This document shows, piece by piece, positions 38,596 through 47,507 of a DNA stretch of 64,000 bases. The DNA is taken from positions 124,001-188,000 of the forward strand of contig CAWCUF010000003.1 of NCBI GenBank assembly GCA_963798745.1, written 5' to 3'. A program made the position numbers and the translations under genes. Numbering within the stretch: position 1 is the stretch's first letter; every line of letters starts with the position of its first letter. The notes under the pieces were generated by a model. The model was not told the origin of the DNA, made no database searches, and saw only the letters and a list, made by a program, of their open reading frames with translations. Origin of the DNA: Prado023 sp963798745 (lineage in GTDB: Bacteria > Actinomycetota > Actinomycetes > S36-B12 > CAIYMF01).

Positions 38596-40032
38596 TCAAC
38601 GCCCCCGCATGGCCTCCACAGCGCTGAAGACCGCCTCGTTCCACTGCTCCAGGCTCGTGTCGGGCAGGAACACGTCGATCACGCGCTGCCGAGCCGCCGC
38701 CCCGATTCGAGCCGCGAGCTCGGCATCACCGAGCACGCGCAGGACGGCCCGGCCGAACGCCTCGAGGTCGCGCGGGTTGGGGATCAGCACGCCGTTGATC
38801 TGGTCGTCGATCTGGTCGGCGATCCCACCGACCGCGGAGGCGACCACCGGCCGGCCCTTGAACATCGCCTCGGTGACCGTCAGCCCGAATCCCTCGACCA
38901 GGCTCTTCTGCACGACCACGGCGGCGTGGCGCTGGATGGCGTTGACCAGCGCACCGTTCTGCTCCGGGTCGTCCATCGGCAGGCTGACCAGGTGCACACG
39001 CCCGCGCACGTCGTGGGGCAGGGCGCGCCATGCCTCGGTGACCTCGTCGAGCACGAGCTGGCCCTCAGGATCGTCCTTCACCGAGGCCGTGCTCGGGCCC
39101 ACGAGCGCCAGATGCGCGTCGCAGTCGGCAGCGATGTGGTCCACGAAGCCCCGCATGACCCCGGCCATGTCCTTGAGCGGGTCCCAGCGCGAGACCTGCA
39201 CGATCAGCGGCACGTCGGCCGGCGTCGGCCCATCGGAGCGGGTCACCTCGGCCACCATCGTGAACGGGGCGGTGGACCCGTCATTGCGGGTGAACGACGC
39301 GGACTCGAACCCGTCGCCCTCGATGATCCCCGCACCGGCCAGCGCGCCCCGCACGTCGGCCTCGGACAGGTCCTGGTTCTTGGGCGCCAGCGGGTCGATG
39401 CTGGGCTTGATGACGCGCAGTTGGTCCGGCGGGATCCAGTCGGGGGCGTAGGCCGCGCGAGTGAACACGTAGGTCTGGACGTTGCCCTCGAGGAAGCCCC
39501 GCAGGAAGTCCCAGGCCTCCTGCGTGTACTCGTTGTCGTTGTCGGAACCCACGTGGCAGCGCCAGACGACCGGGACGCCGCGCTCGGCGAGCATCTTGGC
39601 CAGCGGGGCCGGCTGTGGGTCGTGCAGGATCACCACGTCGTCCGGGGTGAGCTGGTTCAGCAGGGCGGGAGCGTTGCGGGCCACCACACCAGCCATGAGC
39701 AGTTGCTCGGCCATGGACAGCCGTCCATCGTCACCCTTGGCGCCATGCAGCCGGTGGTGCAGCCGCTTGGTCAGGGCGAAGAAGACCTGGTCGCCCTCGA
39801 TGACGAACCATCGGCTGGGCACCCCCACGCTCAGGGTCAGCGGCAGCAGGACGTTGAGCATCTCCGCGACGCCGCCACCGCTGGCCGTGCTGTTGACGTT
39901 GATGATCCCGTGGCCGGCGAACTCCTGGGCCATCCGGGGGGCGACCTGGTCGACCAACCGGTCGACCCGTTCCTGGGGCACCACGCTTGCCAGCGCCTGG
40001 ACCGATCGTGGTTCGAGGTGGACTTCCTGCAC
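38596..40032 (-). CDS. GT4 family glycosyltransferase, trehalose synthase-like (TreT/TreP type)
   Basis: 478 aa. The N-terminal block GIINVNSTASGGGVAEMLNVLLPL and FFALTKRLHHRLHG are characteristic of trehalose glycosyltransferring synthases/phosphorylases. The C-terminal GT-B half has VSRWDPLKDMAGV and VVQKSLVEGFGLTVTEAMFKGRPVVAS (EX7E nucleotide-sugar site). It probably makes or breaks trehalose from glucose plus a sugar nucleotide or phosphate. GTG start with GGGAGAGG 7 nt upstream. No other trehalose gene is near. Confidence 0.82.
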   Translation of the reverse strand: MQEVHLEPRSVQALASVVPQERVDRLVDQVAPRMAQEFAGHGIINVNSTASGGGVAEMLNVLLPLTLSVGVPSRWFVIEGDQVFFALTKRLHHRLHGAKGDDGRLSMAEQLLMAGVVARNAPALLNQLTPDDVVILHDPQPAPLAKMLAERGVPVVWRCHVGSDNDNEYTQEAWDFLRGFLEGNVQTYVFTRAAYAPDWIPPDQLRVIKPSIDPLAPKNQDLSEADVRGALAGAGIIEGDGFESASFTRNDGSTAPFTMVAEVTRSDGPTPADVPLIVQVSRWDPLKDMAGVMRGFVDHIAADCDAHLALVGPSTASVKDDPEGQLVLDEVTEAWRALPHDVRGRVHLVSLPMDDPEQNGALVNAIQRHAAVVVQKSLVEGFGLTVTEAMFKGRPVVASAVGGIADQIDDQINGVLIPNPRDLEAFGRAVLRVLGDAELAARIGAAARQRVIDVFLPDTSLEQWNEAVFSAVEAMRGR

Positions 40033-40143
40033 GCGGCTGCCTCTCCCTGTCCCCCCGATTCACGAGGAGCTCGCACCGACCAGGTGACGGCATCGAGCAA
40101 CCCGCGCTGCGCAGTCTGCCAGCGCGCGCCCCGGTCTTCCTGT

Positions 40144-41175
40144 TCAGTCGAATGCTTCCTTGAGGTCCTCGAACGTGGCGGGCACATCGGGGAAGTCCTC
40201 GTCGAGGCGCGCGGCCCGGGTCCGCAGCACCACGCCGAGCACTCCGAGCGCCAGCAGCAGCGCCCCCACGCCCAGGGCCAGCGCCGGCCCGTAGGAGTGC
40301 GCCCAGAGCACTGGGCGGGCCTCCTCGCGCGCCTTGGCGGCCAGGGCGTCGACCTGCTCGGGCGTGCTGGCCGTGGTCATCGCCAGCAGTGTCAGCACGT
40401 CGCGTCCGTTGGCGTCGCGCAGCGCCTCGCGCACCCGCTCCACCTTGCGCAGGATGATCCCGGTGGTCGGGTCCACCCACAGTGTGCGGTTCACCGAATG
40501 GGTGCGGACCAGGGGCACCGTGGCAGCCTCCGACCCGAGCAGCCGCCCCGGGGCGGCCACCGGACCGATGGGCGTCGGTGGGATCACCTGCTGGAACTTC
40601 GCCGCCTGGATGCCTGCGATCTCCTCGCGCCCGATCGGGTCCAACTGTGTGGGCCGCAGCAGCGTGAGGTCGAAGTAGGGGTAGACCGCGTCGGGGACGA
40701 ACCAGGGCAGGCGCAGTGGGCTGCCGGCACCGGCCGCGGTCACCGGGATGTCGCCGACCCGAGCGTCGCAGCAGGCGACCAGCGCCTGGGTGCGGCGGTC
40801 GGCGGCCAGCCGATAGTTCAGCTCGGAGATCAGCCGGCCGTCCACGGTGACGGTGCGGTCGGTGGAGTCGGTCACCGCGGCGTTCGCGCCTGCCTGGCCG
40901 GCCTGCTCCGCGCTGGCGGCATCGCCCCTGGTCGTCTCGGTGCGGGTCACCGGGATCGGCTCGGCGTCGGCCTGCTCGCCGCTCTGCTCCAGGTCGAACA
41001 GGGTGGTGATCGTCCCGCCGCTCACGTGCGTGAGCGGTGCGTCGGCGCCGGGCACCAGCGGGGACTGGGCGAGCACCGGCGTGACCCAGAAGCGCAGCAG
41101 CGGTGCAGCGACGAGCAGGAGCAGGCCCAGGGCGAGGGCCAGCCGGCTGAGCCAGCGCAGGCCGCGTCCGGTCAT
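40144..41175 (-). CDS. DUF3068 (PorA-like) membrane-anchored protein
   Basis: 343 aa. A signal anchor (LALALGLLLLVAAPLLRFW) is followed by an extracytoplasmic domain with DUF3068 features (LVACCDARVGD, PYFDLTLLRPTQLD, TLWVDPTTGIILRK) and a C-terminal helix (ALALGVGALLLALGVLGVVL) with a short cytosolic tail. The family is actinobacterial and of unknown function; some members are annotated as porin PorA-like. ATG 41175 is chosen for a GAGG 6 nt upstream; a GTG at 41199 is possible. Confidence 0.8.
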   Translation of the reverse strand: MTGRGLRWLSRLALALGLLLLVAAPLLRFWVTPVLAQSPLVPGADAPLTHVSGGTITTLFDLEQSGEQADAEPIPVTRTETTRGDAASAEQAGQAGANAAVTDSTDRTVTVDGRLISELNYRLAADRRTQALVACCDARVGDIPVTAAGAGSPLRLPWFVPDAVYPYFDLTLLRPTQLDPIGREEIAGIQAAKFQQVIPPTPIGPVAAPGRLLGSEAATVPLVRTHSVNRTLWVDPTTGIILRKVERVREALRDANGRDVLTLLAMTTASTPEQVDALAAKAREEARPVLWAHSYGPALALGVGALLLALGVLGVVLRTRAARLDEDFPDVPATFEDLKEAFD

Positions 41176-41263
41176 CGAGAACCTCACGTGCTCACCCACC
41201 TCCTCGTCTGCTACCGGTTCGGGCCCGCCGTTCGGCGCGCGGCGGCGGGTCCCGGCTCCCGGG

Positions 41264-41310
41264 GGTTCGGGTCCGGCGGTTCCGGGTCCGGCGTTCCGGG
41301 TCCGGCGGTC
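41264..41310 (+). repeat. 14-15 bp tandem repeat upstream of the DUF3068 gene
   Basis: Three copies of GGTTCCGGGTCCGGC with small changes, in the 272-bp gap between the DUF3068 start and the polA stop. Nothing else is evident in that gap. Confidence 0.55.
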
Positions 41311-41447
41311 ACCACACGCTCGTGTCGCCTACCGTCGTGCCTACCTGCACCTGCCGCCCCGAGTCCGCAGTCGCTGGCATCTCCTCTGAGCACAGGATCG
41401 CACGACGATGACCGCACGCCGCTCTGTGTGTCCGCCCCGGCCAGACC

Positions 41448-44129
41448 TCAGTGCGCCGCCGCCTGCCACGATGACCCGATCCCGATGCTCACGTCCAATC
41501 CGACAGCGAGCTCCACGGCACCGGACATCGCGGCGCGCACGATCCCACTGACCTCATCGGCCTCGCCGGGAGCGATCTCGAGGACCAGTTCGTCATGGAC
41601 CTGCAGCAGCAGGCGCGAACTCAGCCCGGCGGTGGCCAGGGCGTCGCGGGTGTCGAGCATCGCGACCTTGATGATGTCGGCCGCCGACCCCTGGATCGGG
41701 GCGTTCAGGGCCATCCGCTCCGCCATGTCCCGGCGCTGCCGGTTGTCGCTGGTGAGGTCCGGCAGGTAGCGGCGACGCCCCAGCAACGTCTCGGTGTAGC
41801 CCGTGAGTCGAGCCTCGTCGACCACGCTGGCCAGGTAGTCGCGGACCCCGCCGAACCGCTGGAAGTACTCGTCCATGAGCCGGCGTGCCTCGCCGGGCTC
41901 GATGCCCAGCTGCTGGCCGAGCCCGAACGCGCTCAGCCCGTAGGCCAGCCCGTAGGACATCGCCTTGATCTTGCGCCGCATGTCGGCATCCACCGCACCC
42001 GGTGGCACGCCGAACACGCGCGCGGCCACGGTCGTGTGCAGGTCCTCGCCAGCGGCGAACGCCTCCCGCAGGCCCTCGTCGGCGCACAGGTGCGCCATGA
42101 TCCGCATCTCGATCTGCGCGTAGTCCGCGGTCATCAGCGACTCGAACCCCGCGCCGACGACGAACGCCTCGCGGATCCGCCGGCCCGCTGCGGTGCGGAC
42201 CGGGATGTTCTGCAGGTTCGGCTCGGTGCTGGACAGCCGCCCGGTCGCGGCGACGATCTGGTTGAACGTGGTGTGCACGCGGCTGTCGGCATCGGCCAGG
42301 GGGATCAGCCCGGCCACGGTCTGGCGCAGCCTCGAGGAGTCCCGGAACCGCAGCAGCGCCTCGAGCACCGGATGCGCCGTGGTGGCGAACAGGTTGGTCA
42401 GCGCGTCGGCGTCGGTGGTGTAGCCGGTCTTGATCCGCTTGGTCTTGGGCAGGCCCAGCTCGTCGAACAGCACCTCCTGGAGCTGCTTGGGCGAGCCCAG
42501 GTTGAACTCGCGCCCGACGATGTCGTGCGCGTCGCCCTGCGCGGCGGCGACATCCCGGGCGAACTCCGCCTCCAGGACGTGCAGCATCCCCAGGTCCACC
42601 GCGATCCCGGTGGCCTGCATCTCGACGAGCAGCGGCACCAGGGGCAGCTCCACCTGCGCCAGCAGTGCCGCTCCCCCGCGCCGGGTCACCTCGGTGACCA
42701 GCACCTCGTGCAGGTCGAGGGTGGCCCGCGCGGCGATGCCGAGCTGTTCGAGGGCCTCAGCCTCGACCATCCCGTCGAGGCTGAGCTGGTCGGCCGGCGC
42801 GGTGACGCTGGGCAGGTCGCGGTGCAGGAACCGCGGCACCAGGTCGGACAGGTCGAAGCTGCGCTGCCCGGGCAGCACCACGTAGGCGGCAAGCGCGGTG
42901 TCGCCGACCAGGCCAACCAGCGGCCAACCGCGCGCGCGCAGCGCGAGCATCGGCCCGTTGGCGTCGTGGAGCACCTTGCCGATCGTGTGGTCGGCGAACC
43001 ACCGGGCCAGTGCCGCGTCGTCAGCGTCGGTGACCTCGTCGATCTCGACCACCAGCGTGTCGGTGCCCTCGGCAGCCAGGCCCAGAGCGCTGACCTCGCC
43101 GGTCCCCCGACCCCACGACCCGCGCACCGCCACAGCGACCGGCGATCCGGCTGCGGCCAGCCAGTCGGCCACGGTGCCCGGCTCGGCCACCCGCACCGGG
43201 GGCTGGGCCACCGCAGGACCGAGCGGCTCGGCGTGCGCGGCGTCGTCGGGGAACGTGTCGAACAGCCGCTCGCGCAGCACCCGGAACTGCAGGGCGTCGA
43301 ACACCTCGTGCACCGCTGAGCGGTCGAACGGCCGGCGCTCGGTGTCGGCCAACGTGATCGGCAGCGGCACGTCGTTCACCAGTTCGGTGAGGGCGCGATT
43401 GGTCTCGATCTGGCCGATGTGCGCGCGCAGCGCCTCCCCGACCTTGCCCCTGACCTCGTCCGCGTGCGCCACGAGCTCACCGAGGCTCCCGTACTGGCTG
43501 ATCCACTTGGTCGCGGTCTTCTCGCCCACGCTCGGCACCGAGGGGAGGTTGTCGCTGGGGTCCCCGCGCAGCGCGGCGAAATCCGGGTACTGGGCGGGCG
43601 TGAGCCCGTACTTGGCCTGCACGGCTGCCGGGGTCATCCTGGCCAGGTCCGAGACGCCCTTGCGCGGGTAGAGCACGGTCGTGCTGTCGTCGACGAGTTG
43701 GAACGTGTCGCGGTCGCCGGTGACGATCAGGGTCTCGAAGCCCGCGTCGCGGGCCTGTCCGGCCAGGGTGGCGATGATGTCGTCGGCCTCGTAGCCGTCG
43801 ACGAGCACCGCCGGGATGCCCAGCGCACCGAGCACGTCCTGGACCAGCTCGACCTGCCCGCGGAACGGTTCCGGCGAGCTGGCCCGGTTCGCCTTGTACT
43901 CCGGGAACCGCTCGGTGCGGAACGTCCGCCGGGAGACGTCGAAGGCGACCGCCACGTGGGTCGGCGCCTCGTCGCGCAGCGAGTTGATGAGCATCGAGGT
44001 GAAGCCGTACACCGCGTTCGTGGGCTGGCCGGTCGTCGTGGAGAAGTTCTCCACGGGGAGGGCGTAGAACGCCCGGTAGGCCAGCGAATGACCGTCGAGC
44101 AGGAGCAGGCGCGGCCGGGTAGTCGTCAC
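41448..44129 (-). CDS. polA: DNA polymerase I
   Basis: 893 aa. An N-terminal 5' nuclease domain (LLLLDGHSLAYRAFYAL, VDGYEADDIIATLAGQA, GDPSDNLPSVPSVGEKTA) is followed by a degenerate 3'-5' exonuclease domain, since the catalytic DXE motif is not evident. The polymerase domain has ADYAQIEMRIMAHL, RKIKAMSYGLAYGLSAFG and LLQVHDELVLEI. The GTG lies 6 nt after TAGGAT (44141-44136), so the transcript is probably leaderless. Repairs gaps and Okazaki fragments. Confidence 0.96.
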   Translation of the reverse strand: MTTTRPRLLLLDGHSLAYRAFYALPVENFSTTTGQPTNAVYGFTSMLINSLRDEAPTHVAVAFDVSRRTFRTERFPEYKANRASSPEPFRGQVELVQDVLGALGIPAVLVDGYEADDIIATLAGQARDAGFETLIVTGDRDTFQLVDDSTTVLYPRKGVSDLARMTPAAVQAKYGLTPAQYPDFAALRGDPSDNLPSVPSVGEKTATKWISQYGSLGELVAHADEVRGKVGEALRAHIGQIETNRALTELVNDVPLPITLADTERRPFDRSAVHEVFDALQFRVLRERLFDTFPDDAAHAEPLGPAVAQPPVRVAEPGTVADWLAAAGSPVAVAVRGSWGRGTGEVSALGLAAEGTDTLVVEIDEVTDADDAALARWFADHTIGKVLHDANGPMLALRARGWPLVGLVGDTALAAYVVLPGQRSFDLSDLVPRFLHRDLPSVTAPADQLSLDGMVEAEALEQLGIAARATLDLHEVLVTEVTRRGGAALLAQVELPLVPLLVEMQATGIAVDLGMLHVLEAEFARDVAAAQGDAHDIVGREFNLGSPKQLQEVLFDELGLPKTKRIKTGYTTDADALTNLFATTAHPVLEALLRFRDSSRLRQTVAGLIPLADADSRVHTTFNQIVAATGRLSSTEPNLQNIPVRTAAGRRIREAFVVGAGFESLMTADYAQIEMRIMAHLCADEGLREAFAAGEDLHTTVAARVFGVPPGAVDADMRRKIKAMSYGLAYGLSAFGLGQQLGIEPGEARRLMDEYFQRFGGVRDYLASVVDEARLTGYTETLLGRRRYLPDLTSDNRQRRDMAERMALNAPIQGSAADIIKVAMLDTRDALATAGLSSRLLLQVHDELVLEIAPGEADEVSGIVRAAMSGAVELAVGLDVSIGIGSSWQAAAH

Positions 44130-44141
44130 CCGCCGATCCTA
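44127..44141 (-). promoter_or_regulatory. -10 element of polA (leaderless)
   Basis: TAGGAT on the minus strand, 6 nt, then GTG. This is the clearest consensus case in the window. Confidence 0.5.
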
Positions 44142-44266
44142 CGGGCGCCCGCCGTCTCGGCGTGCGGCGTTCCCGCACCCCCCGATCGTCGCGTCCGCGT
44201 CCGTTCGGCCGATGTCCTCCGCGACCTCGGGAAGCGCCTGAGCGCTCGGCGATCGTCGGGGTCCCG

Positions 44267-44347
44267 CGGATCGATCCAAGAACGAGGTGAATTCGCACCA
44301 GGGAACTTGGATGAAGTCGGTCCACGGCGTCGAGAGTTGGAGCGATT
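44267..44347 (-). repeat. Three-box phased intergenic element, copy C
   Basis: In minus-strand orientation: box 1 AATCGCTCCAACTCTCG (44347-44331), box 2 CATCCAAGTTCCC (44313-44301), inverted box 3 TTCTTGGATCGATCC (44282-44268). Core starts fall at 44341, 44311 and 44279, giving spacings of 30 and 32 bp, the same as copies A and B. Confidence 0.7.
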
Positions 44348-44394
44348 CCTCACCGGAACGGGAGCGGGGGGCGAGGAGCGGGAGCAGGGCGAGA

Positions 44395-44416
44395 GGGGCG
44401 GGGGCGGGGGCGGGGG
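44395..44416 (+). other. Predicted G-quadruplex
   Basis: Four G-tracts (44395-44398, 44400-44404, 44406-44410, 44412-44416) joined by single C loops on the plus strand, the most stable type of G4 motif. It lies about 50 bp before the thioesterase transcription start. Confidence 0.55.
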
Positions 44417-44454
44417 CGAAGGCAGGGGGCGGGGGGCGGCTCCTGGGCACTGGA

Positions 44455-44470
44455 TATCCTGCCGAGCATG
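44455..44470 (+). promoter_or_regulatory. -10 element of the thioesterase gene
   Basis: TATCCT (44455-44460), 7 nt, then an ATG at 44468. That ATG is not in frame with the thioesterase domain; see the frameshift note in the next entry. Confidence 0.45.
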
Positions 44471-44558
44471 GCTGCCGACGAGACCTCCGCCCCACCGCTG
44501 CGCCTGCCCGAGGAACCCGGGGCAGCGGGCTGTCGCCGAGGCGCTCGACGCGCTGGGG

Positions 44559-44924
44559 ATGGGCGCGCTGGCCGAGAGGATGGGCATCGAACTGCTGGAG
44601 GTCGGCGCCGAGCGCACGGTCGCCCGCATGCCGGTAGCGGGCAACACCCAGCCCTACGGCCTGCTGCACGGGGGCGCGTCGGCGGTGTTGGCCGAGTCGA
44701 TCGGCTCGATCGCTTCCGCGCTGCACGCCGGGCCGAACCGGATCGCCCTGGGTCTGGAGCTCAACGCGACCCATCACAAGGCGATGCGCCAGGGTTTCGT
44801 GATCGGCACAGCCACCGCACTGGTCCGGGGCCGGTCGGTCGCGTCCTACGCGATCTCGATCACCGACGAGGCCGGGGCGCTGGTGTGCACGGCGCGCCTG
44901 ACCTGCCTGTTGCGCGACGCGTGA
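44559..44924 (+). CDS. PaaI-type hotdog-fold thioesterase (apparent 5' frameshift)
   Basis: 121 aa from the in-frame ATG at 44559. Hotdog features: QPYGLLHGGASAVLAESIGSIAS (catalytic region HGG followed by the Glu helix), then LELNATHHKAMRQGFVIGTATALVRGRSVASY and ALVCTARLTCLL. It probably hydrolyses an acyl- or aryl-CoA. The promoter-linked ATG at 44468 starts MAADETSAPPLRLPEEPG, which would join this frame smoothly (QRAVAEALDALGMGALAERMG) if one G of the GGGG at 44519-44522 were removed. Either the sequence carries an error, or the gene is shifted and expressed from 44559. The core domain is intact. Confidence 0.8.
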   Translation: MGALAERMGIELLEVGAERTVARMPVAGNTQPYGLLHGGASAVLAESIGSIASALHAGPNRIALGLELNATHHKAMRQGFVIGTATALVRGRSVASYAISITDEAGALVCTARLTCLLRDA

Positions 44925-45135
44925 GTGGCCCGGTGCGCCCGCGCGCGGATCCACCTGGCCTCCCGAGGGGACGGCACGCCCTGCACTCGGCACCCTCCGT
45001 GCGACCGGCCACGCTGAACGCGCGCCCAGTCAATGAGCGCGACACATCGCGCCCGACCATCAGACCCGCCCACCCACGCCTGCGACCGTCCCCCCGGTGT
45101 AGGCCTCGGCGTCGGCGCCCGAGCGGGCACCGCCC

Positions 45136-45918
45136 ATGATCGGCCTGGGCACGATCATCAACATCGTCGCGATCCTCCTCGGCTCGGCGATCGGGGTCGC
45201 CCTGGGCCACCGGCTGCCGCAGCGAACGCGCGACGTGGTCACCGACGGCCTCGGGCTGATCACGCTGCTGGTGGCCGCGCTCTCCGCCGCCGCGATCCTG
45301 GACGCCTCCGTCGAAGCCGCGGTCGGTGCGGCCGGGGTGCTCATCGTGCTCGGCTCGGTGCTGATCGGCGGCATCGTCGGCTCCCTGCTGCAGCTCGAGG
45401 CCCGGCTCGAGGGGGTCGGCCGACGGATCCGGCGACGCCTGGGCAACGGCGCCACCGACGTGGAGATCGACGGCTCGCTGACCGACCCGGACCCAGCGTC
45501 CGCGCCGCCCAACACGTTCGTGGAGGGCTTCGTCACCGCCTCGCTGGTGTTCTGCGTGGGGCCGTTGGCGATCCTCGGCTCGCTGTCCGACGGGCTGGGG
45601 CTGGGCATCGACCAACTCACCCTCAAGGCCGTTCTGGACGGGTTCGCCTCCATCGCCTTCGCAGCGACCCTGGGCTGGGGGGTCGCGGCCAGTGCACTGG
45701 TGGTGGGCGTCTACCAGGGCTCGCTGACGCTGCTGGGCTGGGCGTTGGGCTCAGTGCTCAGCGACGCCCAGATCTCACTGATCACCGCCACCGGCGGGCT
45801 GCTGCTGGTCGGCATCTCCCTGCGCCTGCTGCGGATTCGCCCCGTCCCGGTGGGCGACCTGCTCCCGGCACTGGTCGTGGCCCCGATCCTCACGGCGATC
45901 GTGGCCGGCCTGCGCTGA
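45136..45918 (+). CDS. DUF554 family membrane protein
   Basis: 260 aa with about seven membrane helices. It starts MIGLGTIINIVAILLGSAIGVALG and contains FVEGFVTASLVFCVGPLAILGSLSDG and ASIAFAATLGWGVAASALVV, the DUF554 (YdfK-like) signature. Transport is suspected for the family but no substrate is established. No operon partner is present; 211 bp upstream are empty apart from low-complexity sequence. Confidence 0.88.
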   Translation: MIGLGTIINIVAILLGSAIGVALGHRLPQRTRDVVTDGLGLITLLVAALSAAAILDASVEAAVGAAGVLIVLGSVLIGGIVGSLLQLEARLEGVGRRIRRRLGNGATDVEIDGSLTDPDPASAPPNTFVEGFVTASLVFCVGPLAILGSLSDGLGLGIDQLTLKAVLDGFASIAFAATLGWGVAASALVVGVYQGSLTLLGWALGSVLSDAQISLITATGGLLLVGISLRLLRIRPVPVGDLLPALVVAPILTAIVAGLR

Positions 45919-45947
45919 GCCGGGACTGCGCTGAGCCGGGGACTGCG
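45910..45947 (+). repeat. Tandem duplication of the DUF554 gene 3' end
   Basis: CTGCGCTGAGCCGGGA occurs twice with a 16-bp period, and a third partial copy (CTGCGCGAC) follows. The repeat includes the stop codon, as at the end of ctaA. Confidence 0.5.
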
Positions 45948-46036
45948 CGACCACAGGCCGCTGCTCGCGCACGGGACATCCGGGACCCCCGGACGACTGC
46001 TGTTGCCGGCAACGCCCCAGCGCTCGCCGGGCCGGT

Positions 46037-46738
46037 TCAGCCGCCGAGGTACGCCTCGATGATCGACGCATCGCCGAGCAGTTCCTCACCTGTCCCGGTC
46101 TTGGTGATGTTGCCGGTCTCCATCACGTAGGCCCGGTGCGCGACCGTGAGGGCCTGCACCGCGTTCTGCTCGACGAGCAGGATCGTCGTGCCCTGCTCGT
46201 TGATCTCGTGGATGATCTGGAAGATCAACTGGATCATCTGCGGGGCCAGCCCCATGGACGGCTCGTCCAGGAGCAGCAGCCGGGGCCGGGCCATCAGGGC
46301 GCGGCCGATCGCCAACATCTGCTGCTCACCGCCGGAGAGGGTCCCACCGGCCTGGCTGCGGCGCTCGTTGAGCCGGGGAAACAGGGTGAAGACCCGCTCG
46401 AGGTCATCGGGGTCCGGCTTGCCCCGCGAATACGCGCCCATCGAGAGGTTCTCCCCGACCGTCATCCCTGGGAAGATCCCCCGACCCTCCGGCGCCTGCG
46501 AGATCCCGAGGCCGACCCGCTTGTGGCCGGCGAGGTCGACGATCTCCTGGCCGTCGAAGGTCACCGACCCCGAACTGACCCGCCGCAACCCCGACAGGGT
46601 CTTGAGCAGGGTGGTCTTCCCGGCTCCGTTGGCACCCACGAGGGTGACGATCTCACCCTCATCCACGTCGAGGGAGACGCCATGCAGCGCGGCGATCCGC
46701 CCGTAGGCCACCGCCAGGTCCTTGACCTCAAGAAGCAT
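46037..46738 (-). CDS. livF: Branched-chain amino acid ABC transporter, ATPase LivF
   Basis: 233 aa. Walker A VGANGAGKTTLLKTLSGL, signature LSGGEQQMLAIGRALM, Walker B LLLLDEPSMGLAP and switch VEQNAVQAL are those of LivF. Last gene of livK-livH-livM-livG-livF; its start overlaps the livG end by 11 bp. It energises uptake together with LivG. Confidence 0.94.
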   Translation of the reverse strand: MLLEVKDLAVAYGRIAALHGVSLDVDEGEIVTLVGANGAGKTTLLKTLSGLRRVSSGSVTFDGQEIVDLAGHKRVGLGISQAPEGRGIFPGMTVGENLSMGAYSRGKPDPDDLERVFTLFPRLNERRSQAGGTLSGGEQQMLAIGRALMARPRLLLLDEPSMGLAPQMIQLIFQIIHEINEQGTTILLVEQNAVQALTVAHRAYVMETGNITKTGTGEELLGDASIIEAYLGG

Positions 46739-47507
46739 CGGACACCTCCCCGAGGTAGGCCCTGATGACCTCGGGATCCCGCCGGACGTCCGCCGGCAGC
46801 CCGTCGGCGATCTTGACCCCGAAGTCGATGACCGCCAGGCGATCGCTGATGCCCATGACCAGCCCCATGTCGTGCTCGATGAGCAGCACCGTGACTCCGG
46901 TGTCGCGGATGCGGCGGATCAGCTCCACGAGCTCGGACTTCTCCGAGGGGTTCATCCCCGCGGCCGGCTCATCGAGCAGGAGCAGCTTGGGGGTGGTGCC
47001 CAGCGCGCGTGCGATCTCCAGGCGTCGTTGGTCGCCGTAGGACAGGTAGCGCGCTGCCATGCCGGACTTGTCCGAGACTCCGACGAACTTCAGCAGTTCC
47101 AGGGCCCGCTCCTTGGCCTGCCGCTCCTCGGCGCGGAAGCGCGGCAGGCCCAGCACCGCTCCGACGACGCTGGAGCGATGGCGCGCGTGCGTGCCGACGA
47201 TCACGTTGTCCAGAGCGGTCATGTTGTCGAACAGCCGGATGTTCTGGAACGTCCGGGCCAAACCGGCCCGCGTGACCTTGTGCGGCCGCAGGCCGTTCAG
47301 GACGGTGCCATCGAAGCTGATCTCGCCCTCGGTCGGGCTGTAGACCCCGGTGACCATGTTGAAGACCGTCGTCTTGCCCGCGCCGTTCGGGCCGATCAGC
47401 CCCAGGATCTCACCGGAGTCGACATGCAACTCCAACGAGTCGACGGCGGTGAGGCCCCCGAACCGCATGGTCACCGAATCCAGGGTCAACAGCCGGGTGC
47501 CACTCAT
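46728..47507 (-). CDS. livG: Branched-chain amino acid ABC transporter, ATPase LivG
   Basis: 259 aa. Walker A IGPNGAGKTTVFNMVTGVY, signature LSYGDQRRLEIARAL (the LSYG form is usual for LivG), Walker B LLLLDEPAAGMNPSE and IEHDMGLVMGISDR. ATG 47507 overlaps the livM stop (ATGA). The frame continues upstream within livM only as a shadow. Confidence 0.94.
   Translation of the reverse strand: MSGTRLLTLDSVTMRFGGLTAVDSLELHVDSGEILGLIGPNGAGKTTVFNMVTGVYSPTEGEISFDGTVLNGLRPHKVTRAGLARTFQNIRLFDNMTALDNVIVGTHARHRSSVVGAVLGLPRFRAEERQAKERALELLKFVGVSDKSGMAARYLSYGDQRRLEIARALGTTPKLLLLDEPAAGMNPSEKSELVELIRRIRDTGVTVLLIEHDMGLVMGISDRLAVIDFGVKIADGLPADVRRDPEVIRAYLGEVSDAS

Larger units (their letters stand above)
44130..44467 (+). 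other. Intergenic region between polA and the thioesterase gene
   Basis: 338 bp without a gene. It holds the polA promoter (44136-44141), element C (44267-44347), a G-rich tract of about 100 bp (44350-44450) with a predicted G-quadruplex, and the -10 of the thioesterase gene (44455-44460). Confidence 0.7.

Noticed and set aside
38242..41769. A plus-strand open frame of 1175 codons
   Set aside because: It runs antisense to three well-supported minus-strand genes, is rich in Arg, Gly, His and Gln as expected for a GC-rich shadow frame, and has no recognisable domain.
44468..45139. A 223-codon plus-strand frame starting at the thioesterase promoter ATG
   Set aside because: After about 18 codons it turns into Arg/Gly-rich shadow sequence, while the +1 frame carries the hotdog motifs.
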